A stretch of DNA of 7,453 bases, taken from Nostoc cf. edaphicum LEGE 07299. GTDB taxonomy: Bacteria; Cyanobacteriota; Cyanobacteriia; Cyanobacteriales; Nostocaceae. Positions 1 through 5,537 of this stretch are shown here, one piece after another; positions within the stretch are counted from its first letter, which is position 1; every line of letters starts with the position of its first letter. The position numbers and the translations under genes are program-made. Under the pieces are notes generated by a model. The model was not told the origin of the DNA. It did not search any database and saw only the letters and a program-made list of their open reading frames with translations. The stretch is from NCBI RefSeq assembly GCF_015207245.1, contig NZ_JADEXF010000143.1:1-7453 (forward strand), in the 5' to 3' direction.

Positions 1-120
1 CCTCGTGGCACTAATACAAATTCCATGAATTGCTCTGGTTCATCACCTTATCAATACACAGCCGCATTTACTAGCGATTTAAGAACGATGACCTCAGCTT
101 CAGCTAGTACTTGTAGCTAA
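1..120 (+). CDS. C-terminal end of an unidentified protein, probably secreted (partial)
   Basis: Frame 1 is open from the window edge to a TAA at 118-120, giving 39 residues, while the other two forward frames are interrupted by stops. The start lies outside the window. The visible tail is rich in Ser, Thr and Ala, has no charged clusters, and contains two cysteines (about residues 11 and 38 of the visible part). That composition is typical of exported or pilin-like proteins, where a C-terminal cysteine pair often closes a disulfide loop, but the stretch is too short to assign a family. A strong terminator hairpin 87 bp downstream on the same strand supports a real gene ending here. The reading frame is observed; the secreted/pilin-like idea is inference. 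Confidence 0.5.
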   Translation, partial: PRGTNTNSMNCSGSSPYQYTAAFTSDLRTMTSASASTCS

Positions 121-207
121 AAGGGAAAAATTCAGCTTTCAAATTGAGGAAATATATTGTTTCCAGTTGTTTAAGAATTAACAACAACCCTAGTGACTCG
201 AATTTGC

Positions 208-245
208 AACCTTAAATCTCTAAGAAGTTGGGGATTTAAGGTTTT
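208..245 (+). terminator. Rho-independent-type terminator of the upstream gene
   Basis: A perfect 11-bp stem pairs 208-218 (AACCTTAAATC) with 233-243 (GATTTAAGGTT). It can be extended inward by a G-U and a C-G pair around a 10-base loop. A T-rich run continues at 241-249. It lies 87 bp after the stop of the partial gene at 1-120 and faces the right way to end its transcript. Confidence 0.65.
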
Positions 246-281
246 CTTCTCGTTCGCAAATGATTTAAAAAAAGCTTTTTT

Positions 282-302
282 AAACCCGCCTGCGCGGGTT
301 TT
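282..302. terminator. GC-rich hairpin, probable two-way terminator between convergent genes
   Basis: AAACCCGC (282-289) pairs perfectly with GCGGGTTT (294-301) around a CTGC tetraloop. It has A residues on one side and T residues on the other, so it can act in both directions. It lies 75 bp beyond the rca stop codon on the minus strand and downstream of the plus-strand gene at 1-120, the usual place for a shared terminator. Just before it, 268-281 is a 14-bp A6-GC-T6 palindrome, which provides a T-run for minus-strand transcripts. Confidence 0.6.
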
Positions 303-376
303 GTCTGTGTAGACGAAGTTTCTAACTGTCAATTTAACTTCCGATTTCTAACTCCTGGATTCTGCTGCATCTGTCC

Positions 377-1648
377 CTAATTGTTTCCATTGGGACGCTG
401 AATAATTGTCTCCACCACCCGCCGCTTGGCTTTGGGATCGATACCTACTAAGCGCACATACTCACCGCTATATTCTGACAAAGTTGCCTCTAAATTTGAG
501 ATGGCATCAGACTCGGCATCAATGTGGCTATGAACACAAGTTTGCCAAGAACCTGTACGGAAGCGGCGCTCGTCTACGTGTTCGATACTAATTTTGTAAC
601 CTTGAGACAATAATTGCCGAATCTGTTCTTGTGTCTCTAAAGTTAAATGGGCACTTGATGCTTGCTGTTTCTGGAATTGATTAGTTTTTACTTCTTTGGT
701 TGCACCATTTGACGGCTGACTAATAGGTGTTACAACAGCAGGTGGTGCTGATTGAGAATTTCTACCTCGATTGAGTCGATTGTAATCATCAACCAAATGG
801 GAACTTTCTACCCGTTTTTGTTCGCCAACCAGGAAGTTTCCAGACTCGATTAAGTGAGACAGCCTGAAATCTGGCTTTTTAAACTCTGGTGGCCCTTGAG
901 TGCTGTTAACCACACTCAAGGATATCTGCTCAAAACCTACTTTATGAATGTAGTTGCGGATTTGTTCGTCATAAATGCGCGATCGCAAAGCGCTAAAAAA
1001 GTCAATGGACTGATTGACAAAAGTATCAACTAGCTGTTCAACTTCTTTCTGTGACAGTCCATCCGGTTCAAAAATCCCCTTGACAATTCCTACCTTGTCA
1101 TCTCTATCTGGTTCCCAGTAGAATTTTTCCATCCGTCCATCCCGAATTAACGGTGCATAAAGGGTGGAAAAATCATTACCTGTGACAATAATCGGTACAC
1201 GATGCAAAGGTGTGGAATCATAGCTGCCCGGCAACTGCACATCTGTGGGATTATCAGCAATATTCATCAGTGTGGCATTCACCAACTGTGTGTTTACAGT
1301 ATATTGAGTGCCTTCATCAAAGCGTCCAGCACCAGCATCTAAATCGTTAATCATCAGTACACACATTTTGCCGCGTACTTTGATCAGTTCTGCTGTTTCC
1401 CGATAGCGCAACCGAATCAACCGCGCTGGATCTCCGGCATCTGGACTTTCCAATTCGCCGCCAGATACGTGAGTTACTTCGATACCCATTTTCTCGAAGA
1501 CTAGTTGACATTGAAATGTTTTACCTTCTCCTTTACGTCCATGAATACCCAATATCACAGGAACTCGCACGCCAGGAAGCTTCAGGAAGTTTTTGGTGAT
1601 GTGGACAGCAAGTTTGTCCAAAAAGCGGGGAGCGATGTAGTAACCCAT
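377..1648 (-). CDS. rca: Rubisco activase with C-terminal Rubisco small-subunit-like (SSUL) domain
   Basis: The product is an AAA+ ATPase of 423 residues that remodels inhibited Rubisco by pulling sugar-phosphate inhibitors out of the active site. Visible motifs are Walker A GRKGEGKT (37-44), Walker B CVLMINDLDAG (96-106, with D102 and D104), sensor-1-like IIVTGNDF (153-160) and an arginine-finger region RDGRMEKFYW (169-178). A low-complexity Ser/Pro/Gln/Asn linker (about 288-334) leads to an SSUL module (about 335-419) like the repeats of carboxysome scaffold CcmM. In cyanobacteria this tail is known to recruit the activase to Rubisco in carboxysomes. The SSUL part here has one cysteine, C371. 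The ATG start at 1646-1648 has no clear Shine-Dalgarno, which is common in cyanobacteria, and the length is close to that of other cyanobacterial activases with this tail. The gene stands alone on this strand. A hairpin and LysR-type-like site lie just upstream and a hairpin terminator downstream. No rbc or ccm gene is in the window. Confidence 0.95.
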   Translation of the reverse strand: MGYYIAPRFLDKLAVHITKNFLKLPGVRVPVILGIHGRKGEGKTFQCQLVFEKMGIEVTHVSGGELESPDAGDPARLIRLRYRETAELIKVRGKMCVLMINDLDAGAGRFDEGTQYTVNTQLVNATLMNIADNPTDVQLPGSYDSTPLHRVPIIVTGNDFSTLYAPLIRDGRMEKFYWEPDRDDKVGIVKGIFEPDGLSQKEVEQLVDTFVNQSIDFFSALRSRIYDEQIRNYIHKVGFEQISLSVVNSTQGPPEFKKPDFRLSHLIESGNFLVGEQKRVESSHLVDDYNRLNRGRNSQSAPPAVVTPISQPSNGATKEVKTNQFQKQQASSAHLTLETQEQIRQLLSQGYKISIEHVDERRFRTGSWQTCVHSHIDAESDAISNLEATLSEYSGEYVRLVGIDPKAKRRVVETIIQRPNGNN

Positions 1649-1662
1649 GAGTTTATGTGATG

Positions 1663-1697
1663 AAAAATTAACACTTCTAAGGTTAATGTTAATTTTT
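1663..1697 (-). promoter_or_regulatory. Inverted repeat and TTA-N7-TAA site in the rca leader
   Basis: A perfect 11-bp inverted repeat pairs 1663-1673 (AAAAATTAACA) with 1687-1697 (TGTTAATTTTT) around 13 bases, ending 14 bp upstream of the rca start. Within it, 1668-1680 reads TTA-N7-TAA, the spacing described for the LysR-type regulator CmpR of inorganic-carbon genes in cyanobacteria. Read on the minus strand it is also an AU-rich hairpin followed by a T-run, so an RNA role such as attenuation or translational control is an alternative. The repeat is observed; regulator binding is inference, and AT-rich DNA gives such short matches by chance. Confidence 0.4.
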
Positions 1698-1886
1698 TTT
1701 TGGGGATAGCGATCGCTTTTCTTTCAGACAAGCTTGTGCTTGTTCATCTGTTGGGTTGATTGTCTGTTGCCAAAGTTGAACGCGCTCCCAAGCATGGAAG
1801 GAGTGAAAACTACTGTTATTTAGTACTGCCAAAGATTTGATTACAATATCAAATGACTTTGATAAGCCATTAGAATAATTCCAAGA
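1689..1886 (-). pseudogene. Possible decayed coding remnant, no start codon
   Basis: The minus strand is open for 66 codons from just after a stop (1887-1889) to a TAA at 1689-1691, but it has no ATG in frame. The translation looks protein-like: hydrophobic, charged and aromatic residues are mixed, for example HAWERVQLWQQTINPTDEQA, and it is unlike the low-complexity translations of the neighbouring spacers. It could be the tail of a gene whose front was lost. Alternatively it is a chance open stretch, since 66 codons without a stop is not rare. I cannot name a family. Confidence 0.25.
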
Positions 1887-1912
1887 TTACTGAGAATAAC
1901 CTATTTTTTAGA

Positions 1913-1940
1913 ATAGAGCGTGTTTTCAAACACGCCCTAG
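1913..1940 (-). terminator. Hairpin terminator after the small peptide gene
   Basis: GCGTGTTT (1918-1925) pairs perfectly with AAACACGC (1928-1935). The stem can be lengthened by three outer pairs (1914-1916 with 1937-1939) past one mismatch. On the minus strand it lies about 45 bp beyond the stop of the 85-residue gene and is followed by a T-rich segment (TCTATTCT) and a weaker second hairpin (1901-1916). The T-tract is interrupted, so termination strength is uncertain. Confidence 0.5.
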
Positions 1941-1981
1941 TATTGCATATTGCTACAGTTAATGAAAATCATTTGTATCTA

Positions 1982-2239
1982 CTATGTCGTCTGATTAGTC
2001 CAAATGTCTTTTAAAGCAGATAACGCCTCTTCTGTTAATATATCTGGGTTGTTAGGATCGATAAACACTTGAATACCGCGCTTTTCAAGAGCAGCAATAA
2101 TTTCAGGGGTTAGTCGTGAAACAGGAGGCGTTACGCCACCGTATACACTTTTCAATTCCTCATCATCTGTTACTTCTTCAATAAACATAATTGGAGCTAG
2201 ATTTAAAGCGACGTTATCTTTAATTTTGTTTTTAGTCAT
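1982..2239 (-). CDS. Small 85-residue protein with a double-glycine leader-like N-terminus
   Basis: The start is well supported: on the minus strand AGGA (plus 2248-2251) sits 8 bases before the ATG, and a hairpin follows the stop. The N-terminal part (1-35) ends in DDEELKSVYGG. Counting back from the second glycine, there is Val at -4, Leu at -7 and Glu at -8, as in double-glycine leaders of bacteriocin-type precursors that are cut and exported by peptidase-containing ABC transporters. The usual hydrophobic residue at -12 is Thr here, with Val at -13. The possible 50-residue product starts VTPPVSRLTPEIIAAL. It has no cysteine, is mildly acidic, and probably forms two short helices separated by a Pro/Asn-rich turn (IDPNNPDIL). 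No transporter or modifying enzyme lies in the window, so precursor status is inference. It may instead be an ordinary small cytosolic protein. I do not recognise a named family. Confidence 0.7.
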   Translation of the reverse strand: MTKNKIKDNVALNLAPIMFIEEVTDDEELKSVYGGVTPPVSRLTPEIIAALEKRGIQVFIDPNNPDILTEEALSALKDIWTNQTT

Positions 2240-2649
2240 AAATCACGTCCTAATTACGCATTTTTAGCTAATTATGAATGCATACTTAATGTATCATCTG
2301 TAACAAGCATAAATCAAGGGTTTATATCTAAAAAACCTACTTTTATGACTAATTTTGCTACTTTTTTGATTAATCCAATTAGGCAAGGGCTGAGGACGCG
2401 ATACCTACGGTAAGCTACGCTAACGCACTTCCTAGTAGTGTGCCAGTTGAAAAATGTTCAGCCCAGCGCTGCTGGTGGCTTTTCATATTATGGCAAAAAC
2501 GATTGTAAAAAACCTTGAAAGTCTAGTCTCAACGTTACAATTGACCCAATACTTTATTTGCACTTGTTGTGGTTTAACATCAATTTTTATTTAATTTGAC
2601 TTTTGTAATGCTGATGGATACTTATAATATGGGAATTAAAAATTTAACT
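2240..2649. other. 410-bp divergent spacer between the small peptide gene and trmFO
   Basis: This AT-rich region should hold the promoters of both divergent genes. A dispersed-repeat-like GC-richer segment lies at 2396-2428 and a GCTG-rich hairpin at 2463-2475 (CCAGC, GCT loop, GCTGG). A possible weak promoter for trmFO is TTGAAA (2515-2520) with TACAAT (2536-2541), but the 15-bp spacing is short. TTGACC at 2541-2546 has no good -10 partner. No open frame worth reporting lies inside. Confidence 0.5.
2396..2428. repeat. Nostoc-type short dispersed repeat (variant)
   Basis: The segment runs through GCGATACCTACGG and then TAAGCTACGCTAACGC. This resembles the interspersed GC-rich repeats scattered through Nostoc and Anabaena spacers, which typically combine GCGATGCC, CTACGG and GCTACGC blocks. 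The block is clearly more GC-rich than its surroundings. Assignment to that repeat type is from memory of its general look and is not verified. Confidence 0.4.
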
Positions 2650-3966
2650 ATGGAAATACAACCGATACAAGTAATTGGAGGTGGACTAGCTGGGACAGAA
2701 GCAGCTTGGCAAATAGCCCAAGCTGGAGTGCCAGTAATTCTGCATGAAATGCGTCCAAAGCGATTTAGTCCGGCTCACCATACAGAACATTTAGCAGAAT
2801 TAGTGTGTAGTAATTCCTTTGGGGCAATGGCAAGCGATCGCGCGGCGGGATTATTGCACGAAGAATTACGCCAACTCGGTTCGATTGTCATCTCAAAAGC
2901 TGATGAACACGCCGTACCTGCTGGTGGGGCGCTAGCCGTAGACAGGGGACAATTTGGCCAAGATTTAACTGCAACTTTAGCGAGTCATCCTTTAGTTGAA
3001 TTCCGCCGGAGTGAAGTGTCTGCGATTCCTGAAGGGATTGTGGTTTTGGCAACCGGGCCTTTAACTAGTCCCGATTTAGCAGAAGATTTGCAGCGCTTTA
3101 CAGGGATGGAATACCTGAGCTTTTTTGATGCAGCTAGCCCGATTATCGTCGGAGAATCGATTAATCGTGACATTGCTTTTATGGCATCACGTTATGACAA
3201 AGGTGAAGCCGCTTATCTCAACTGCCCAATGAATAAAGAGCAGTACTTGCACTTTCGGGAAGAACTCTGTAAAGCCGAACAAACAGAACTCAAGGGTTTT
3301 GAACGAGAAACGGCGAAATTTTTTGAAGCCTGTTTACCCATAGAAGAACTAGCCCAGCGCGGAGAAGATACCATGCGTTATGGCCCCCTCAAGCCAGTGG
3401 GATTGTCAGATACTCGCACAGGGGAACGTCCTTATGCTGTGGTGCAGTTACGACAAGAAGATAAAGCTGGTCAACTGTGGAACATGGTAGGATTTCAAAC
3501 AAATCTGCGTTGGGGCGAACAAAAGCGAATCTTTCAATTAATTCCCAGTTTAGAAAAAGCAGAGTTTGTCAGGCTGGGAGTAATGCACCGCAACACTTTT
3601 ATTAATGCTCCTCAGTTAATGCATCCTACCTTGCAATTTAAAGAGCGTCCGACATTGTTAGCTGCTGGACAATTGATTGGTACTGAAGGTTATACCGCTG
3701 CGGCTGCGGGTGGTTGCTTGGCGGGAATTAATGCAGCGCGATTAGCCTTGGGTAAAGAAGCTTTGGTTTTACCACCAACAACAATGATCGGTGCGTTATT
3801 AGAATTTATTAGTTCTGCTTCGCCGAAGCATTTCCAACCAATGCCCCCTAACTTTGGGATTTTCCCCGATTTAGGAATGAAAATCAAAAGTAAACCGGAG
3901 CGTTATGGACGTTACCGCGATCGCTCTTTAGCTGATTTGGCAAACTGGAAAGCTAATCGTAATTAA
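2650..3966 (+). CDS. trmFO: Methylenetetrahydrofolate-tRNA-(uracil-5-)-methyltransferase TrmFO
   Basis: TrmFO makes ribothymidine (m5U) at position 54 of the tRNA T-loop, using methylene-tetrahydrofolate as carbon donor and FAD/NAD(P)H as reductant, in the cytoplasm. From the ATG at 2650 the protein is 438 residues, the normal family length. The FAD dinucleotide-binding motif [13 protein letters not shown] is at 8-20. The CSNSFG motif places the catalytic-type cysteine at C53, and EACLP gives the second conserved cysteine, C228. A second FAD-contact motif, [11 protein letters not shown], is at 338-348. The C-terminus holds the family-typical NFGIFPDLG (401-409) and [10 protein letters not shown] segments. 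Upstream in-frame starts (TTG 2596; ATG 2608, 2614, 2629) would add 7-18 residues unlike the family N-terminus, so 2650 is preferred, although no strong Shine-Dalgarno distinguishes them. The gene appears to stand alone. No key residue is missing. Confidence 0.95.
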   Translation: MEIQPIQVIGGGLAGTEAAWQIAQAGVPVILHEMRPKRFSPAHHTEHLAELVCSNSFGAMASDRAAGLLHEELRQLGSIVISKADEHAVPAGGALAVDRGQFGQDLTATLASHPLVEFRRSEVSAIPEGIVVLATGPLTSPDLAEDLQRFTGMEYLSFFDAASPIIVGESINRDIAFMASRYDKGEAAYLNCPMNKEQYLHFREELCKAEQTELKGFERETAKFFEACLPIEELAQRGEDTMRYGPLKPVGLSDTRTGERPYAVVQLRQEDKAGQLWNMVGFQTNLRWGEQKRIFQLIPSLEKAEFVRLGVMHRNTFINAPQLMHPTLQFKERPTLLAAGQLIGTEGYTAAAAGGCLAGINAARLALGKEALVLPPTTMIGALLEFISSASPKHFQPMPPNFGIFPDLGMKIKSKPERYGRYRDRSLADLANWKANRN

Positions 3967-4010
3967 TGGGCATTGACTACAAAAGTCAGAGGGGCAGAGG
4001 GGAAAGACTT

Positions 4011-4029
4011 GCAGCAACTTCTTTGCTGC
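4011..4029 (+). terminator. Hairpin after trmFO, possible terminator
   Basis: GCAGCAA (4011-4017) pairs perfectly with TTGCTGC (4023-4029) around a CTTCT loop, 44 bp after the trmFO stop. A G-rich tract upstream (GGGG at 3999-4002) and CCC downstream (4031-4033) could lengthen the structure. No T-run follows, so it may work as an mRNA 3'-end stabiliser or not at all. Confidence 0.35.
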
Positions 4030-4055
4030 TCCCACACTTCCTATTCTTTATATAG

Positions 4056-4083
4056 TCAGTAGACCGAAAAGTTTTGCGATCGC
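4056..4083 (+). repeat. Left copy of a 28-bp inverted repeat flanking the FkbM gene
   Basis: Bases 4056-4083 are the reverse complement of 5075-5102 with 26 of 28 matches: a 16-base block and a 9-base block are identical, with two mismatches in the three bases between. Both copies include a HIP1 octamer. In one plus-strand frame the left copy reads SRPKSFAIA, against SRPKSSAIA at the C-terminus of the membrane protein at 5062-5379, so it may be a leftover of a duplicated gene end. The left copy is also bracketed by imperfectly complementary decamers (4057-4066 and 4086-4095), which allow a local hairpin. Confidence 0.75.
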
Positions 4084-4156
4084 AACGGTAGACTGCTCAT
4101 TTAAACTAGATTTAGCCTAAAATCTACTCAACCTAACTCAGAAACCCTTTAGATTT

Positions 4157-4198
4157 TGCTTTACGAATTTTTTCATTAATTATACTCTCATGAGAGTA
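4157..4198 (+). promoter_or_regulatory. Candidate promoter with overlapping 16-bp palindrome, upstream of the FkbM gene
   Basis: A plausible sigma-70-type promoter is TTGCTT (4157-4162), an 18-bp spacer, and TATACT (4181-4186, one change from the consensus -10). A perfect palindrome, TACTCTCATGAGAGTA (4183-4198), begins inside the -10 box and covers the expected transcription start. This is a classic placement for a repressor operator. It lies 68 bp upstream of the ATG at 4267. The palindrome is observed; promoter and operator roles are inference. Confidence 0.4.
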
Positions 4199-4266
4199 AG
4201 AAAAAAGCCCTAGTATATGTTTTATAGTTTATCAGTCAAAAATTACTGAATTGAGGTAAATACAAG

Positions 4267-5046
4267 ATGCAACTTACTGCTATCAAGTCAGTTGTAAAGG
4301 ATTTTTGCATCTCAACTGGTCTATATAGACCCATTAGGAATTTATATCGCTTGTTAAATCAAGAACAGTTAAAAGATGATTTAGATTATTTTCAACGAGA
4401 AATTTCTTTCTTCTCAAAGCTATTAGATTCTGATAGTCTCTGCTTCGATGTTGGTGCAAACATAGGTAAAAAATCAGAGGCTTTTCTTATAGCAGGTGCA
4501 AGAGTTGTGGCATTTGAACCACAGCCCCAATGCATGAGAGAATTAAAAGCTCGATGCAGTCATTATCGCAATAAGTTTCATGCCGTTCAGAATGCCGTTG
4601 GTGCAGAACCTGGAGAAGCAACATTGTACACTCGCGAACGAAGTGGAATCGCAAGTTTTCATGAGGATTGGATAAGCCCAGTACAAAGCAGTATTCAAGT
4701 TCCTATCACCACTCTCGATCGCGCAATTGATGAATTTGGAAAACCAGACTATTGCAAAATTGATGTTGAAGGGTGGGAGCTTGAAGTTTTAAAAGGGCTG
4801 ACACAACCAATTCCTTTACTGTCATTTGAATATCATATAATAGAACGCGAAATTAAGACCACCCGTGCTTGTATAGATTACCTATCCAATCTGGGAAAGA
4901 TACTGATTAATGTTGTACCTGCTGAAATGCATTCATTTGTATTTCAAGAATGGTTGCCTCCAGATGAGTTTCTCAAGCGCTTTCCTGAAGATATAGTAGA
5001 CCTTGGGAAAGACGACTACGGTGAGATTTGGGTTCGTAGTTGCTAA
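4267..5046 (+). CDS. FkbM-family SAM-dependent methyltransferase
   Basis: The protein has 259 residues and a Rossmann-type methyltransferase core. The SAM-binding motif CFDVGANIGKKS is at 59-70. AFEPQP (82-87) ends the second strand, where the acidic residue contacts the SAM ribose. VGAEPGEATLY (111-121) and the family-typical KIDVEGWELEVLKG (164-177) follow. This motif set marks the FkbM (Methyltransf_21) family, which O-methylates sugars, polyketides or other small molecules. The substrate here cannot be read from sequence. The N-terminal 50 residues look helical and lie outside the core. The ATG start has GAGG (4253-4256) 10 bases upstream. No glycosyltransferase or polysaccharide gene adjoins it. 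Its 3' end converges with a membrane-protein gene, 15 bp apart, and the gene lies between two copies of a 28-bp inverted repeat, which may point to insertion or rearrangement. Confidence 0.88.
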   Translation: MQLTAIKSVVKDFCISTGLYRPIRNLYRLLNQEQLKDDLDYFQREISFFSKLLDSDSLCFDVGANIGKKSEAFLIAGARVVAFEPQPQCMRELKARCSHYRNKFHAVQNAVGAEPGEATLYTRERSGIASFHEDWISPVQSSIQVPITTLDRAIDEFGKPDYCKIDVEGWELEVLKGLTQPIPLLSFEYHIIEREIKTTRACIDYLSNLGKILINVVPAEMHSFVFQEWLPPDEFLKRFPEDIVDLGKDDYGEIWVRSC

Positions 5047-5061
5047 TCACTCACATTTTGT

Positions 5062-5379
5062 TCACATATTTTTAGCGATCGCAGAGCTTTTCGGTCTACT
5101 GATAGTGACTAATCCATGTATGCCTAGTCCTGTAATTACACCTCCCAGTAATCCCCAAGTACCATCGGCAAATACGTTGATGCGATGAATGTAGGTGCGA
5201 TGATAGGCATACTCTAACTGTCTATCATTTACTTTTCCAACCTCTACCAAGTTTTCCACATACTTTTCAGCTTTGATCAGTGCTGCATAATCGAGATTGA
5301 ACCAATACAACGATACTCCCACCACTGCCAAACCTGGAAAAACCAAGGTAATTAAGAAAATTGCTATACGTGCGTTCAT
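5062..5379 (-). CDS. Small membrane protein with two predicted transmembrane helices, unknown function
   Basis: From the ATG at 5377-5379 (MNARIAIFLI) the protein has 105 residues. A GTG at 5386-5388 would add three residues; the ATG is preferred because a GGTGAG purine run lies four bases before it. Helix 1 covers about residues 4-26 (IAIFLITLVFPGLAVVGVSL) and helix 2 about 73-92 (GTWGLLGGVITGLGIHGLVT). Between them is a loop of about 45 residues with many charged and Tyr/His residues (KAEKYVENLVEVGKV, YAYHRTYIHR). The short tail ends SRPKSSAIAKNM. I do not recognise the family; a loop outside the membrane with both ends inside, or the reverse, is equally possible. The DNA coding for the tail is one arm of the 28-bp inverted repeat. 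The gene is divergent from the M23 peptidase gene and could share its control region. Confidence 0.7.
   Translation of the reverse strand: MNARIAIFLITLVFPGLAVVGVSLYWFNLDYAALIKAEKYVENLVEVGKVNDRQLEYAYHRTYIHRINVFADGTWGLLGGVITGLGIHGLVTISRPKSSAIAKNM
5075..5102 (-). repeat. Right copy of the 28-bp inverted repeat
   Basis: This is the partner of 4056-4083 (26/28 identical in reverse complement). It lies inside the last codons of the small membrane protein gene and codes for SRPKSSAIA. It includes a HIP1 octamer at 5075-5082. Together the two copies bracket a unit of 1,047 bp that contains the FkbM methyltransferase gene. Confidence 0.75.
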
Positions 5380-5537
5380 ACATCTCACCCGCTCACATCC
5401 CTGCTCAATGCTGACACAGATAGAATCCTTGTGTTACAAAGTGGCAGACAATTTAATAATGTGTTGGCGTGGGTGAATCAGATTTTGGGAATAATCCTCA
5501 TAGTGTTTGAAAGTATCGTTTTGATTAGGTTCGCACT

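Larger units (their letters stand above)
1649..1981. other. 333-bp spacer between rca and the small peptide gene
   Basis: No intact gene with a start codon is visible. From left to right it holds the rca leader inverted repeat (1663-1697), one HIP1 site (1709-1716), a start-less open stretch on the minus strand (1689-1886), and a hairpin that probably ends the small peptide transcript (1918-1935). The remaining 45 bp before the peptide stop are AT-rich with no recognised signal. Confidence 0.6.
3967..4266. other. 300-bp spacer between trmFO and the FkbM methyltransferase gene
   Basis: The spacer contains a tandem pair of CAGAGGGG octamers (3987-3994 and 3995-4002), a G-rich tract of the kind common in Nostoc spacers. 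It also contains a hairpin at 4011-4029, the left copy of a 28-bp inverted repeat (4056-4083), a candidate promoter with an overlapping palindrome (4157-4198), and the Shine-Dalgarno of the next gene (GAGG, 4253-4256). No separate gene with a start codon is visible. Confidence 0.6.

Noticed and set aside
264..284. A6-GC-T6 palindrome as a separate regulatory site
   Set aside because: It lies between two terminator hairpins and is best explained as part of their T-runs.
406..591. Open frame of 61 codons on the plus strand
   Set aside because: It lies antisense inside the SSUL end of rca, has an unlikely composition and no family signal.
2541..2546. TTGACC as the -35 box of trmFO
   Set aside because: No acceptable -10 hexamer lies 16-18 bp downstream.
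2985..3887. Two minus-strand open frames (2985-3173 and 3690-3887)
   Set aside because: Both are antisense to well-conserved trmFO coding sequence and show no protein family features.
4056..5102. The FkbM unit as a classical insertion sequence
   Set aside because: The ends are inverted repeats, but there is no transposase, no target-site duplication was found, and the right arm is coding sequence of another gene.
5003..5188. Plus-strand open frame overlapping the FkbM end
   Set aside because: It covers the ends of two convergent genes in another frame and has no ribosome-binding site or recognisable product.
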